From Tubulanus polymorphus (taxonomy: Eukaryota; Nemertea; Palaeonemertea; Tubulaniformes; Tubulanidae): a stretch of 64,000 nt of DNA. This document shows positions 50,218 through 62,548 of this stretch, in pieces. The translations under genes were made by a program, and so were the position numbers. Within the stretch, counting starts at the first letter, position 1; every line of letters starts with the position of its first letter. The notes beneath the pieces are model-generated. The model had not been told where the DNA came from. It searched no databases and saw only the letters and a list, made by a program, of their open reading frames with translations. Location of the stretch: NCBI RefSeq assembly GCF_964204645.1, contig NC_134028.1:2170001-2234000 (forward strand). The letters are read 5' to 3'.

Positions 50218-53200
50218 ACATATACTAGAATAGCTTTTTGTTTCCTTCTCGGAAAGTAATTGACACCTAATCAATTGTGGTTATTTTGAGTTGATCTTCA
50301 GGGTAGAGGTTTTAACAAACTGGGAAATTCGGTAGACAAAGAATCGGGGGGGGGGGGAGCCATTTATAGACATATAACCTCATTAGTAAGCAGAAACTAA
50401 CTCTGCATAAAATAATCAGATCATTATTGCTCTGATATTGAGTTTAATGTTATCAATTTGAGTAATTAGGTTTTCCACTTGGGTATTGAGTCAGCACGAC
50501 CACTATTTATTAGTATCTGATATCTGTATTATTCAAACCTTCAACCCGTCAGCGTCTGGGGACGGATGTCATAAAAAAACTAATCAAAATGACTTTTATT
50601 AGTGATTACTATAAGACTAAGACTTTCAAGTTCAAAGGCTGCTCGTTCATAAGTTGAAAGTCGTATGTATAAATCTAGAGTTATATTTTAAAAATCTTGT
50701 CACAATGCGTCCGATAAAAACTACCCTGGATGGAGGAACGGATTTCTGTCGATGAAATCCGGCTTTCTCCATCCCGGATGCAGATCCGATTTCTTTCACT
50801 CACGTATGGCTAGCCGTATAATTGATTCCGGAATTGGTCACAGATTGTCCGCTGTCCACTAAACAGATGGTCACTTGATCACTTCTCTTGTTGATAATAG
50901 TCAGTCATTATTGCTTTGACTATTGGTACTTGAGTTAGCGCACTAGCCGTATAGAATAGCAATCTGTGTTTGAGAGCTTGAAGATATAGTCTAGTTTATA
51001 CGTCCATGGTTACATGAAGATATTGATGTGAATGTCTATTTTGAAGTCGCCTTTCTAAATAAAGATCGCTTGATTGATGGTTTGTTAGTTCTTGTTTAAT
51101 GAAGAGTGGACAGAAAGCGAACTCTTGAGTTCAAGTTTAAAATCGTCAGATTTCCATGCTCATCATTTCGGAGTTTTTAAGCACTCGGATATCAAGATTT
51201 AACCCATCACATTTGTTTATCAAAAACGAAAAAGATGATAGAGGAAAAATGGCAGTGATTCAATAGTCTTTTATCTCAGTTATTAGGTAAACAAGTCTTC
51301 AGATACTGAATCAATTACCGGTACATATAGATTATATACCCGAGGCTACGCCGCGAAAAAGGTTATTGTCTGTCTTGCTAATAAATTGGTAACACCCAAA
51401 TTTGTCTCAGAATTGATGTAGGCCTAAATGGTAGAATTTGTAAAAGGTTTGTTTGTATTGATGGGAGTGGTATTTTAGCCTGAAACTCTATATCAATAGA
51501 AGGCTCTCGTCTCTAGATATTATTTTGTTTTACAGTAGAAAGCTTCTTCGTAAGTCTTGTATATAGGCTGACGATCAAGGGAAAATTAGAACAATTTCAA
51601 CTTTGCAACTTTGTTCAAACGCCCTTTTCCTATAGTTAGCATAATTTTTCTAGTGTAGTAGGAAAACTGGAAATTTTTTTTTGTTGACACGTCTTAAAAA
51701 TGATATTTACACTAGTGACGCTTTTTGACTAGCAATCTCTGCACGACTCATTAATTTATCTTAATGCGAAAACCAGACACGAGTCGTTGCGATAAAGTGG
51801 AGAATAAATACACCGGTTTTTGTCGACTCGACGAGATTTGATGGTTGAATGCATCAGTTTTTATATCGTAGGCCTTGAACGAATCAAAATACTGATTTTA
51901 GTCGTAGGCCTTTTGTATGAAAATGAGTATCAAATACTTTTTCGAAATATACAAGGCACCATCTCCGCAGTTGGTCTACTAATTGGCCCAAGTCTGTTCC
52001 ATATATCAACCAGAACTTACTAAATTCAAGTTTCATTCATTTCATTTTTTATCCCAACTTAAAAATTTCAGCAAAGATTCTAATTAATCATTTCGTCACA
52101 TAAATGTATCATCCACAATCATTTTACACACAGAATAGACATCGAATTCGATTGAATTGTATTGTAGATATATATATATATATATATATCATTGCTGTGT
52201 TTTATAGACGTCTGGGGAACGTTTGATATTGTATGTTTCTATGGAGATGTGATATCGTTGATATATAAGGGGGTTAAAACTTGCCTGTCAGATCTGAACG
52301 GCGTTAGTCGCCGTCGTCGTCGAAGCTCTCTTTTCCTAAGTCTTAGCGTTCACTTTTTATCTGACAGATCGTCTATGTATGTGTACATAGCTTTGTATTG
52401 TCATCGGAAAGTATGCGCAAACTCAAATACGCCTTCAAACACGGGCCTAATGCAACGATCATACACACTCGTGATGCCCGAGTTATTTGATTTACCAAAC
52501 AAAGGCAACGAGATTTTTCGATATGATAAAAAATAGTCGTGTTTCGGCTGTTTACATTTGAAATAAAGTTGTCGGAATATTTGTATTTTTTTTCAATACT
52601 GGTATAGGAATTGAAAAGTGATTGAAATTGTAATCTATAATCATATATTGAACTGTTAACCGAGAGCAAAATCCCTGAAGGATGGATCGAAAAAAGAGTA
52701 ATTCGTTAAAAATATCCGCTTTTTGAAAGAAAGTTATTCATGATGTATTGAATTTTTCAAAATGCGACTTGCCCGCGGGCGTTTGTTGTGGTTGCGTAAT
52801 TCGATTACCACCCATGCCACCTCTGTTATTTCACATTTTCCATCGATAAACTAACTGTCAGCGGTATTTCTGATTTTCTAGATCGAGCTCGGGTCTTATC
52901 TCGTAAAGCGTTATTCCTGCCTGTTTCTATCATCATATTCTCGTATTTTCACTGATAATTGTATTGCTAAACGAAGTGGAAGAGTAACATTATTTCCCAC
53001 TCTCAGCCGCACTTGTGTAAACTTTGCGAGGCCGTTGTTTTTTCTCACTCGATTCGACGGCTGATCAGCAGCAATACGCGGCTAAACGTATTATTGAGCC
53101 AAAAATATGACGGAGACCCTCTCCCAATGGCTGCATCACCAATTTCTCCCGCCTGTTGGCATGACGAACACTCGGATTTTCATTGTGAATATTAGTTCAT

Positions 53201-56200
53201 TACCGATGAACTTAGACCTGAGTTTTTAGGCTCCCGAATCCATTTATTATCACATGACCCTCGAAATATACTTTGAATTCATTTTTCTACTCAGATGTTG
53301 CTGATTATCAATAATAGGGATCTAATGAAGAAAAAGATTCATTCGGTTTTCATTGAAATGTAGAAGATGAAGCATAGATATGATTTTCAGATTGCTACAT
53401 CTTACAAACAGGATGATTTTGTGATGATTTTCCGCTATGGTTCCACGACTAGCTTCAATGAATTTTGTATTTATATTTTCAGGTTTACACGTTAGAAACG
53501 AAAATCAATTCGACGTTAGAAAAGAATCTGAAACCGATTGAAGACAGCGTCAACAAATCGTCGTCGTTATCGCTGGATCCACCGGCGAAGAACGCGCTGT
53601 TGAAAACGATCAAATCCGTTAAAGACCAAGCGAACAGCATCCTGAATTCAATAACTAATATCAATAAACACGCCAAGAAAGTCGATATTCAGAAATTCGT
53701 AGATTATACGCGACAGTACGAATTCTACAGGTTCGTTTTGTCTTATTATTGCCTGATTGGAATCGCATGATGCATTCTAAATAACAGATCAAATGTTTTG
53801 AGTGATGTTTTTAGAGTTTTGCTATATATGGCGATAAAATGCTGGCTGGGTTGATATTCAACATCACCCGAAGGTGTTTCGAATACTAAAGCTTTGCTTT
53901 AGGGTTTATAAACACTAGATCATTCATTCGCCTTCTAATTTCTGTCAGAAATTTGATCTCGATGTATAGTTCAGTTAGGCGTGTATTATTGAATTGTTTG
54001 GGTTACCAATGATGTTCATTGTATTCGGCATTGAGAAGAGGTGTTTTCCCTAGTTTTTAAAGCGATCTAAAGTGTTCAGCGTTTATCATGTGACAGTCAT
54101 ATTTGAGTAAGTATTTTCGAATAAATATTTGTGGGTGGGAAGAGTAGGATATGCTAATGCAATCGCGTAGGCATACTTACTAAAACAGGATATATGTAAA
54201 CAAGAAAACTGACTTGAAAGTTTATTGACGCCTTGAAAAAATAACACATGTACATTGCGTAATATTGTCGGCAAATTATGAAATATAAATTACATAATAT
54301 TAAGGATCGATGAAGTTATTTTGGTTTTGAATATATCGATAATTGAATTTACCGGCAACCAGTCTAGCTCTGATATCTGGACATCCTCTCAAAAATAATA
54401 ATTAGAATTTATCGAAAATTTCAAAATGTTGACTTTCTTGAAAAAGAACCTTTTAAGAGACGGGGTACCTAGTCAGATGAATCTGACAGCTTCAATATAC
54501 GAAAACCTAAGAAGCGTTGGTGCAGTACTAACCAGTAATTCAGATGCAGCTAAAAAATAAATAGACTGAGTATTTTAAACAATGATTCTGTTACAAATGC
54601 AATAAAACAAGACAGTATATAGATGAGGGGGGGAGGGGGGAACTTCGCTGAATGTTTTCTCGCATAATAAAACTTCAGGCCAGACATAAACATAACGTTA
54701 TCAGTAGATATGATTATTATAGCAGTCAGGCGGATCATCTCATCGCAATGCTTCAAATACTGAAATTTTCACAGACCAACCATACCATCGACCTAGAATG
54801 CTGGATATGTTATGATTCCTTGCTAAATTTTTTCTGCCATTTTGGCAAAACTATTCCCCTTCACAGAGTCATTATCCTGAAAATATTTTACTTATTTTTC
54901 GACGAATTTATTTCAGATGGGTGGCTTTGATCGGTCTGTTCTGTTTACTGGTTATAATATGTCTGCTTTACCTGTTGAGTGTTGGCAAGTCTTCAAAATG
55001 TCTCATCATTTCGTAAGTATATAGACAAAGTAGGGATTGACCTTGACCTAGATCTAGCCAATGATATCGAAATATGAAAAAAAAAGAAATCAGGGAAAAT
55101 GGCTAATCGGGCAAATTTTCTGATTTTTACGATGAAATTGGCCATATGTTTATTAACAATGTTTTTACCAGCGTTGATGGTAATTGATGGATCATGTCGT
55201 ATTCTCAGGCGGTTATCGGGACATTTTATCACCTGTCAAAATCTCTGAAATATGAGTCTTTAATCAGACGTCGAAAATGAGAAAATGATTGCAAACGAAG
55301 ATATTGGATATTAGATGAATGAGGAGAGTCTGTCTCGATGTATTCCATGAAATGTGTCATCCTTGCATAAATGAACAATAAGAGTTATTTTCAGGGTTAG
55401 ACTAGAAATATCCGTTATTTTCGTCGTTGATTTTGTTGCAGCATGGAGTGGGAGTTATGTAGCATTGAGTTGGAGTGAGAGTTATGTAGCATTGAGTGTG
55501 TTATGAAATTTGATGTAACAAAACTATAAACGACATCGAAATGTATCCTATTTCATTGTATTGTAGTATAGAGAAGGTGTGACTTCCTCCACTGCTTGTC
55601 ACACAGCTGTATATAAGATTTCCCTCAGTTATATGAGTAATACTTAAATCCCTTATCATGCTATATTTTCTCTATATATTCTAGATGTACATGTGTGGCC
55701 GTATTCTACTTGTTTCTGTCATGGATTGTGACTGGGGCATTCCTGGGCACTGCAATGGTAAGTACACTAGAACCCGAAGTTTTTGGTTTTGAGGCACATT
55801 TACTGAAGTATGGGCATATGCGTCTACAGTTAACTTCTGGCTTTTGATGTTAGACTCCAGAATATCTCTGAAACAAATATTAGCATCAGTGCTGAGATAA
55901 TCAATCGTAATTTAAGCAGTAACTACTGAAGGCACAAGTATAAAGTTAATAGATTGTCTGTTTCCACGATGCACCGACCACGACCACCACCACCGTGGTT
56001 TGATTAGCTGAGGTGTTATTTACTGATTTTGTTTATAGAACAGTATCCCGGTGATTTCTCAGAATTCATCCATTTCTCACTGTTCAGTATTGCTGAAAAT
56101 TACTGCTATTAACAGCAGTACAAATTACCCATACGAACCATTTCGAATAAACAGTGCCGTTGTAGGCATTAGATTCATAGGCGGCATTTCCTAACTGTAT

Positions 56201-59200
56201 TTTTGGAAACATGTTGCAAAATGTGTAATGGATTCTTCATATGCAACATTCCTATTTCCGAATGAATAAAGTGTGATGAACACGATGTGAAATCTCTATT
56301 TTATGATATTAAGCTACTTATGTTGAATAATAAATAGTCGTATATTTTTTCCAGGCGACAGGAGATTTTTGCGTAGATCCAGATGAGTATATTCGCAGTG
56401 AAAGTAATGCCGTTGATCAAGGTTAGTAATTGTATTTCGTGAGATATGCATCAGTCCCATCGAGGTAATCGAATGATCTGATTACCCCATTACGCAGTGT
56501 TAGCAGGCACTACTGTACGGCCAACTAGGCTTCGGAGCTTCGGAGCTGTCAAATTGAATGTGTGATGTATCGAGATGCCTTTTCTATGAGTGTTTCACTC
56601 GTATTATCCCAGGGGTGGTCAATATATAGACATTTATTTGACTGCCCTTTGTTGGTGAGTTAGGTAATCAACGCCCTGTTAATCTCATATCAGGGCCCAT
56701 TTTCTACAAAAATGATTAAGGCCTAAATCGATATAAGATGACCGGAATTAACGAAGAAATTAAACCTTTTTGTGAAACTGGACCCAGCATCTTAAATCCA
56801 GAAAACAACTGATTTGTCTTGCTCTACATGAAGCAAAAGTATTTTCTGATTGAAGTTATAAGTATCAATTGAACTGGTTATAAGGTCATAATATCCCCGA
56901 TTACTTCCTCAGTCTATACCGGGGTAGATCATTCAGTCAGTTTCATGTGAAATTTTATAACCAGACCATTAAACGTTAGTACATATTATCAGTAAACACG
57001 TTCTAATCGCGTTCTGTTTGTCTCTTGTCTGGGGGTTTCTAATTACGATGCCATTATTCATCAAACTACCGAGTTTGGATTATACCTACGTAGAGATCAT
57101 TAATTACACGTAGCTATAAGTGTCAGACTTCAGGGACTGCACAGTCAGCGTGTTTAGATGAATTTAATGACTTTGCCGTACACCTTTCAATGTTCCAGCC
57201 GTTGAGATATGCAAGTTCATCACCTCAATTACTGATATTTCATAGACCAAATATAAACATAATCTCTCATTTCGACATATTTGAAGGATGGTGTCTTAAG
57301 CTTTTTTCGCCCAGTCTTCGCTTGTCGGGGATACGTTTAAGTTAGAATTTTGTATGATTTTAGGTGTAATGGAGTACTATATGAATTGTGATGGTAAAGT
57401 AAACCCATTCAGTAATGTAAGTATATGTTCTTCTCATCCATCGCCCGCCCATAAGTACTTTAAGTACATGCACTTAACTTTTTATAAGTACGTCTACTTG
57501 GTTATAATCCATCCGTCATCTTTGATGCTCCGCACTAAAAGACCAAATAAGCACATTCGTGATCGTGTGATTATACTGTAATATGGATGACTGGTTTCAC
57601 GCTTCATCTTTTGATTTATCAGGAATTAAGAAAGTCGCAGGACTCCATGCGAGAAATCGTGAAGACATCCACAAAGTTATTCCAGGATATGAAATCGTTT
57701 TTCAAAAAGGCTGAGCGACAAAAGGTTTGTACAACAGCGAAAGCTAGTGTTAAGTACTGTACACAAATGGAGATTTCTGTTGTTGATCGTGGAATGCTTT
57801 AACCCTTTCCTAGATAAAGGCAAATTGTCGAAGTATCCGCACAAATATGGACGAATCGGTGGGAGTGCTCCAGCAACTTACTGCGGCAGTCGACTGTCAC
57901 GGTATACATAAAGCTTACGTCGATATGTTAAACGGTGTCTGTCATACAGGATTGTAAGTTATAATGAGCCATCCGTCTATATACCACGAGCAAGATGATC
58001 CAGAAATACTGACGGATTTATTTATTGAAATTTGAAATTTTGTAGGGCTGGATTAGGATTTTTGGTCGTCGCTGGAATTGGTTTAGGGATATTGCTGAGC
58101 GATATTATCATAATCGCATCGCGAGTGTGGAGATATTTCGGCATCAAGTAAGTAATTGACTGATATACAGGAAAAGATAACCGGCCATTTCCTGCTAGTT
58201 AGCGGGTTGAGACAATTCTATTTGATAGGGACATGGGTCGATGATGTTACACTAATTCACCTCAGTAAGATCACGCTATCCGTGATGAAACCATGAATTT
58301 AGAATCCCACAATTGTTGAAAGACTAAAATGTTTATTTGAAATACTAGAAATATTTTGTATGGTTCCTATCGCCCTCCTTCAGTCTGAAATTATATTTAC
58401 TGTGTATTTATTCGACATAACATTTTAGACTGAAGAAGGGTGATAGGAACCACCTGAAATATTTCAAGATTTTAAATAGATTTTTAAGTCTTTCTTCAAC
58501 TGTAGGATTTTACATTTTGTTTGTTTCATGATGTATACAGAAAGCTTATATATTTGAACACAATCAATGCGGTCACAATTTTGAACAACGTCGTCGAAGA
58601 AAGATGAAGCCTGAAACTGTGAACTGAACAGTTCACTGCATGTGTACTGAGAGCCTGAGAGAACGTCTGTTAAAGAACGATCGAAACACGAATTATCATG
58701 AAAACACTTGTTGATTTTTTTGTTGTTTGTTATTGTCGTTATTATTAACATTAGGGTATTGATATCTTCGACAACGACCACGAGGTCGCCGAACGGCTCA
58801 ATGCGCAGATTTGAATCCAGGTATTTTCAACGCTAACTACGGCTGCAGTTTAACCAATATATATATTATATACATGTGTATTCATATTCATTGTCGCTAT
58901 CATAACATTCATACTGTCACGATCTCAGATCTTCGACGCAATTCCAAATCCCAGATAACTACCCAGTACATACGCTCAGAATGCCAGCAAAATAGCATTT
59001 CTTTATTTACCAGTTTGAACTAAGTTCAAGTAATAGATTGTAATTTACCTAATTTTCTCAACATTTTTGTACATAACACTCATTTCAAATTGAAAACTGA
59101 TTTGCTAATGAAAGCCATGAAGATTTGAGATTGTGAATGAAAAGTTGGTGGTTGGTATTTTTTGTGGAAAAAAGTTTTCGGAAAAACGTGTGAAGTGTCG

Positions 59201-62166
59201 ATGAAAAGTCAAGGTCAGTCGCATGAGGGGATGGAATGAAGCATTGAAATTGGGCGGGTGGTTGAAAATTCGGCAATTTCATTCAGTCTCTTGTCAACTG
59301 CATGCCCCTCTGAATCTACTATGCAATATTGCTGTTTAATGCACTCCTATTTTCTGATTTTTCAATTGATGAATATCTCAAATGCATGATGGGACGAATT
59401 CAGACGCGTCCACGTTCAGGTGCCTAGCAAAATTCAATATATAAATCAAGTACATTACGCGATACGCTGTTCTTACCTCCGCATGATTAATACCTCGAGT
59501 ATAATAATAATTGTGTAATCTTACCGGTGATTGCTTGCTTGAATTGATGTTTATCACTTGCTAAGAAATGAAGTCATTTTGATAAATAGCCTATATAAAG
59601 CCGACCGGAAAAAAAGAAAAAAGTCTTCCCGAAAGAAAAGATTGCAAAAGGAGATTGGAAAATGTATATCTGGCAATTGCTCGGGTTGAATGTGGATGAA
59701 ATCTTTTGCATAACTTCATTAATCAACAGTGGCACCTGGTTAAAGTTTTCTTCATCGCTGACCCTCAGTGTTGACTGCTTTTGCTCCGAGGTTGAAAGGT
59801 TCACGCCACTTAAATGATTCATAGCTATCAAATGTTTATGTTTATATGATAAGATTTGCAGGCATGCAGTAGGAAGAGGCAATTATCTACCGCGTTAAAA
59901 AATATGAGAATGTTTTTCGGATCTCCCGGTCGGATGATATGTATACCAAGACAAATTTAGAAATTATTCTCTCAAAATGCTCAGTCCTGATATACAGTAT
60001 TCTAAATTTCACAGACCTGAATTAACTGTAGTTAACATTGGCATTATACAAAGTTTCACTTCACTCGGTAAAACAAAACATTATCAGCGTAAGCACTAGT
60101 TATTTTCAGACATCAGTAAACAATAGGACTAATAAACTGTTATACAGCAGCACTCACATGTGCAGCGCTGCCTGTGAATATCTTATACCCAGCGTTTCCA
60201 AGAACTTCAAAACATCTTCAAGAGATGTTAATGCATTATTGACAATTAAAAAAAAAACAGGTTGATGTAGAGTGAATATTGTTCTTCGGAATTAGATTTT
60301 CTTCTGGAAAGTAATAACATTTTAGGGATTTATCTCATAGATCTTCAAACTCTGTATCCATTTGAGTGATGTTAAAATCTCTTCAAATCTCCATTCGATC
60401 GTAATTTATCCTAAGTATAGAATGAAGGTTTTTTTCTTAGAATAACATGTAAATTAACCTAAGGTTTTCCCATAAAGATAGATTAGTGCTAAGCGTAGAA
60501 AGTACCCTACCCTTTCTAAAGGCATTTTCACCTACTACAACCAATGGTAATGGATTTTCCCCTCCCGAGCTCAGTTTGTGTGTAGTTATTTTGATATAAT
60601 TCTGACCGTTTTAATTTGTGTTACTATTGTGTAACATTTAGGGTTGATGAAGAGTTTACAGAGTGAGTAACAAGTGTATGAAATATTCTTTTGTTGTGTT
60701 TTTAATTGTTGTGTGAGATGCATGATACCATTTTTTTCGAAATATTTTTTTGATCTTACCCCGGAGTCTCGAGTCACCTACGAGCAATCGTGATTGCTTG
60801 TAACTTTGAGCAATCATGATTGCTCGTAGCTTTCAACCAACAAGCATAACTACAATACCATTTACCTCACCAGATGGCATGACTAACAGTCAGCCTCACA
60901 ATTAAACCTGTTCCCGTTGAGGCCTGAGACCGTGAAGGGGTATTTTCTTAAACAGTCTTGAATAATCATCTGTATGCATTTTTTTTCAGTGGTCGACTTA
61001 ATCATTTTCGTTTTTATGATTTTTTCGCATGTCAAACCGTAGAGAGAGAATTAACATTTTACTTTTCACTTTGATATAATTTGACCGCTATAATGCATGA
61101 TTATGATCTCAACTATTATTGAAAAATAGTATAATCATCCTGAAAATGGCACTAGGCAGCGTACGGTGAAGTTGCCAAATTGAACTACTTACGCAAACTC
61201 TCAATTTGTACCAATCGACGAACGTTGTGACACAGAGAAGATTCAACAACCATCAATTATTTATCATATAGAAATCCATCTTCCATCTCTTAAGTAGAAA
61301 ATTTAGCATGACCTTATCACGAAATCAGTTCAGCTTTGATTTTTACAACCAGTAGATTTATTAAGATTTTGGCAGAATTACACGTGTACTATATGTGTAC
61401 TATATTTTCAGACGAAACTATTATTTTCCTATTTTTGATTTATTGCCCCCATTTTCATCTTCCCTTTGCTTGCATGTTGAAACGAGAGATCCTGATTTCA
61501 ATTTTTTGTATAGTGTTTAAATCTAGAAATTCTTATTAGTTTATGCTTTTTCCAATCATTAGCAAATGTAGCATTATTTTCTTGCATTGCTTAGCCTGAA
61601 TCTATATATAGCCTTTCTAGCATTTTATGGTTTGAATAGATGAATTTGCGACGTATTTGATTTGATAGTGTTCATAGTGATAATAACACTCAAAAAAACT
61701 GTGCCTCCGATGGTAAAACATATTTAGTTTTGGTGAATGAATATATTCCATTTCTTTAAGATTACCCCTGTTTAATTTCATTGGTTAAATGAATTTTATC
61801 GTTTACAATTTAATACGAAAATCTCAAATAAATCATGAATTGGAAAATTATAAGAATGAGTTTTTATTTTATGAATTTTGTATATTATAGCTATAATTTT
61901 GTGTTCTAATTTCTCAATCGTGTGATGATTGTTTTGAAAGAATCGTCCCGCACGGGATTCTAATAGATCGTTATTTTTGCTCGTCTAATTTCAGGAAAGA
62001 GTACTGCACGATAGACGAAGACGATCCATTTATACCTCGCGCGTCGAACAGTCCTTCATATCACAGGTACGGATCGGTGAATGATGTCATGTCACCTCAC
62101 TATCCACACACTACTACTACTGCTACCACTACAATCTCTCCATCGGACAATCATTCCACGTCGTGA
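36612..62166 (+). CDS. TTYH: Tweety homologue (TTYH family membrane protein)
   Basis: Twelve coding exons: 36612-36785, 37096-37262, 38045-38156, 53483-53730, 54917-55012, 55685-55757, 56355-56421, 57364-57416, 57623-57724, 57814-57953, 58046-58147, 61995-62166. They total 1506 nt (501 aa) and the frame closes. Five membrane segments are visible, at about 60-86, 102-122, 235-258, 267-290 and 412-434, as in the family. Family signatures include WLANFFHSFPHVNLSF near the N-terminus, GVGFLGNE after segment 2, YEFYRWVALIGLF at segment 3, and DDPFIPRASNSP in the cytoplasmic tail. N-glycosylation sequons lie in the extracellular loops (for example NLS, NSS, NST). TTYH proteins have been described as large-conductance anion channels, though structures question a pore. 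MIMAK allows a start at 36612 or 36618. Confidence 0.92.
38157..46896 (+). other. First part of the 15.3-kb Tweety intron 3, no gene seen
   Basis: There are no exons between the phase-0 donor at 38156 and the acceptor at 53482. The stretch holds a tRNA-like SINE (40371-40450), a C-run/G-run pair (39843-39880) and otherwise AT-rich unique sequence. A CpG-richer patch at 40055-40290 contains Cys-bearing fragments but is interrupted by a TGA and has no start codon. Confidence 0.5.
40371..40450 (-). mobile_element. tRNA-derived SINE or tRNA pseudogene
   Basis: On the minus strand GCGCAATGGCCGAGTCC resembles a box A (TGGCCGAGT), and GGGTTCAAACCCTGGCGG about 45 nt later contains a box B with a paired T-arm (CCAGGG nearby). 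The spacing suits a long-variable-arm tRNA (Leu/Ser class), but I cannot complete an acceptor stem, and GTCTAAGCG flanks suggest a SINE body. Confidence 0.5.
46897..47791. repeat. Minisatellite of 44-bp and 48-bp units (19 full copies)
   Basis: Unit starts: 46897, 46945, 46993, 47041, 47089, 47133, 47181, 47229, 47273, 47317, 47361, 47409, 47457, 47501, 47545, 47589, 47633, 47681, 47729, then a partial at 47777. Long units (48 bp) have CCCTTTCTTTCACC; short units (44 bp) have CCCTTTCACC. The order is L4 S L2 S3 L2 S4 L3. The plus strand is strongly pyrimidine-rich. The many short ORFs over it on both strands are artefacts. Confidence 0.97.
48447..49541. repeat. Minisatellite of 38-bp units (about 29 copies) with a 114-bp higher-order repeat
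   Basis: Units start every 38 bp from 48481 to 49507 without any indel, with a partial copy before them. The consensus runs TCTGGAGTGGAGATATATGA then GAGGTCGGGTGTACATCC. Variants include GAGCGGAGAGATAGGA and TCTTGAGTGG. From 48785 to 48974 and 49089 to 49202 the variants cycle in threes (114 bp). The minus strand has no stop in any frame, giving three overlapping ORFs of 355-393 codons that I treat as artefacts. Confidence 0.97.
49905..49965. repeat. 12-bp tandem repeat
   Basis: The unit GTATCCGCACG / GTATCCACACG recurs about five times in 12-bp steps with single-base variants. Confidence 0.85.
50185..50214. repeat. TA microsatellite
   Basis: About 15 uninterrupted TA units inside Tweety intron 3. 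Confidence 0.95.
52168..52188. repeat. TA microsatellite
   Basis: About 10 uninterrupted TA units inside Tweety intron 3. Confidence 0.95.
54320..54372. repeat. Dispersed repeat fragment shared with 19690-19740
   Basis: GAATATATCGATAATTGAAT followed by a CGGCAACCAG block is repeated at 19690-19740 with few changes. CCGATAACCGAAGTT-type words near 22780 and 19730 suggest the same family. It lies in the intron between Tweety exons 4 and 5. Confidence 0.6.
58148..61994 (+). other. Last Tweety intron, no gene seen
   Basis: This 3.8-kb phase-2 intron separates segment 5 from the C-terminal tail exon. It holds the fold-back element at 58335-58478 and no supported ORF. Confidence 0.5.
58335..58478. 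mobile_element. Fold-back element with arms of about 55 bp
   Basis: 58349-58391 (GGTTCCTATCGCCCTCCTTC within it) is the reverse complement, with a few mismatches, of 58422-58464 (GAAGAAGGGTGATAGGAACC). The similarity continues outward through GAAATATTT-type sequence on both sides. The unpaired centre is about 30 bp. There is no coding capacity, so it may be a MITE or solo terminal repeat pair. Confidence 0.65.
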
Positions 62167-62202
62167 GTAGTTACTACCCACACTACTGTCCACAATTTAT
62201 CG

Positions 62203-62306
62203 CTCTAACTCATCCTCCCCCGGCAGGGATTCGAACCTGATGGCATCGAGATTGCCACGGTACGAAACCCTGCCATAATCGACCGTGTGCGCAGATACAT
62301 GCGCAG
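62203..62306 (-). mobile_element. tRNA-like SINE copy, left member of an inverted pair
   Basis: On the minus strand GTTCGAATCCCTGCC is a box B-like motif preceded by GATGCCATCAG and CGTACCGTGGC. The same blocks occur on the plus strand at 62446-62548. The match spans about 105 bp and includes the outer GTGCGCAG and CATGCGCAG words. I judge identity to be roughly 80 percent by eye. Confidence 0.65.
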
Positions 62307-62445
62307 TTCAGATGATGTGATTTTTAGCCAATCAGAAATCCCGTTTTATTTTAACCCGGGTTTTCCCATTTATAGTTCTTCCTTGAAATTTACCTCAACG
62401 ATTAAACAACGAGCAATCTGATTGGTGCCGCCAGTTTTCGTTCGG

Positions 62446-62548
62446 AAAGCTGCGCATGTACCTGCGCACCCGGTCTACTGTGGCAGGGGTTCGTGCCGTG
62501 GCTGAGTGTAGCGATGCCATCAAGTTTCGAGTCCCTGCAGAGGGAGGA
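62446..62548 (+). mobile_element. tRNA-like SINE copy, right member of an inverted pair
   Basis: GGCAGGGGTTCGTGCCGTGG, GCGATGCCATCAAG and TTTCGAGTCCCTGC match the reverse complement of 62203-62306. The box B here is degenerate (GTTTCGAGTCC). About 140 bp separates the arms. Confidence 0.65.

Larger units (their letters stand above)
49542..53482 (+). other. Remainder of Tweety intron 3, no gene seen
   Basis: It contains short tandem repeats at 49813-49850 (GAATTCATCGGT) and 49905-49965 (CACGGTATCC, 12-bp steps), TA microsatellites at 50185-50214 and 52168-52188, and a G-run at 50346-50357. No exon was identified. Confidence 0.5.
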
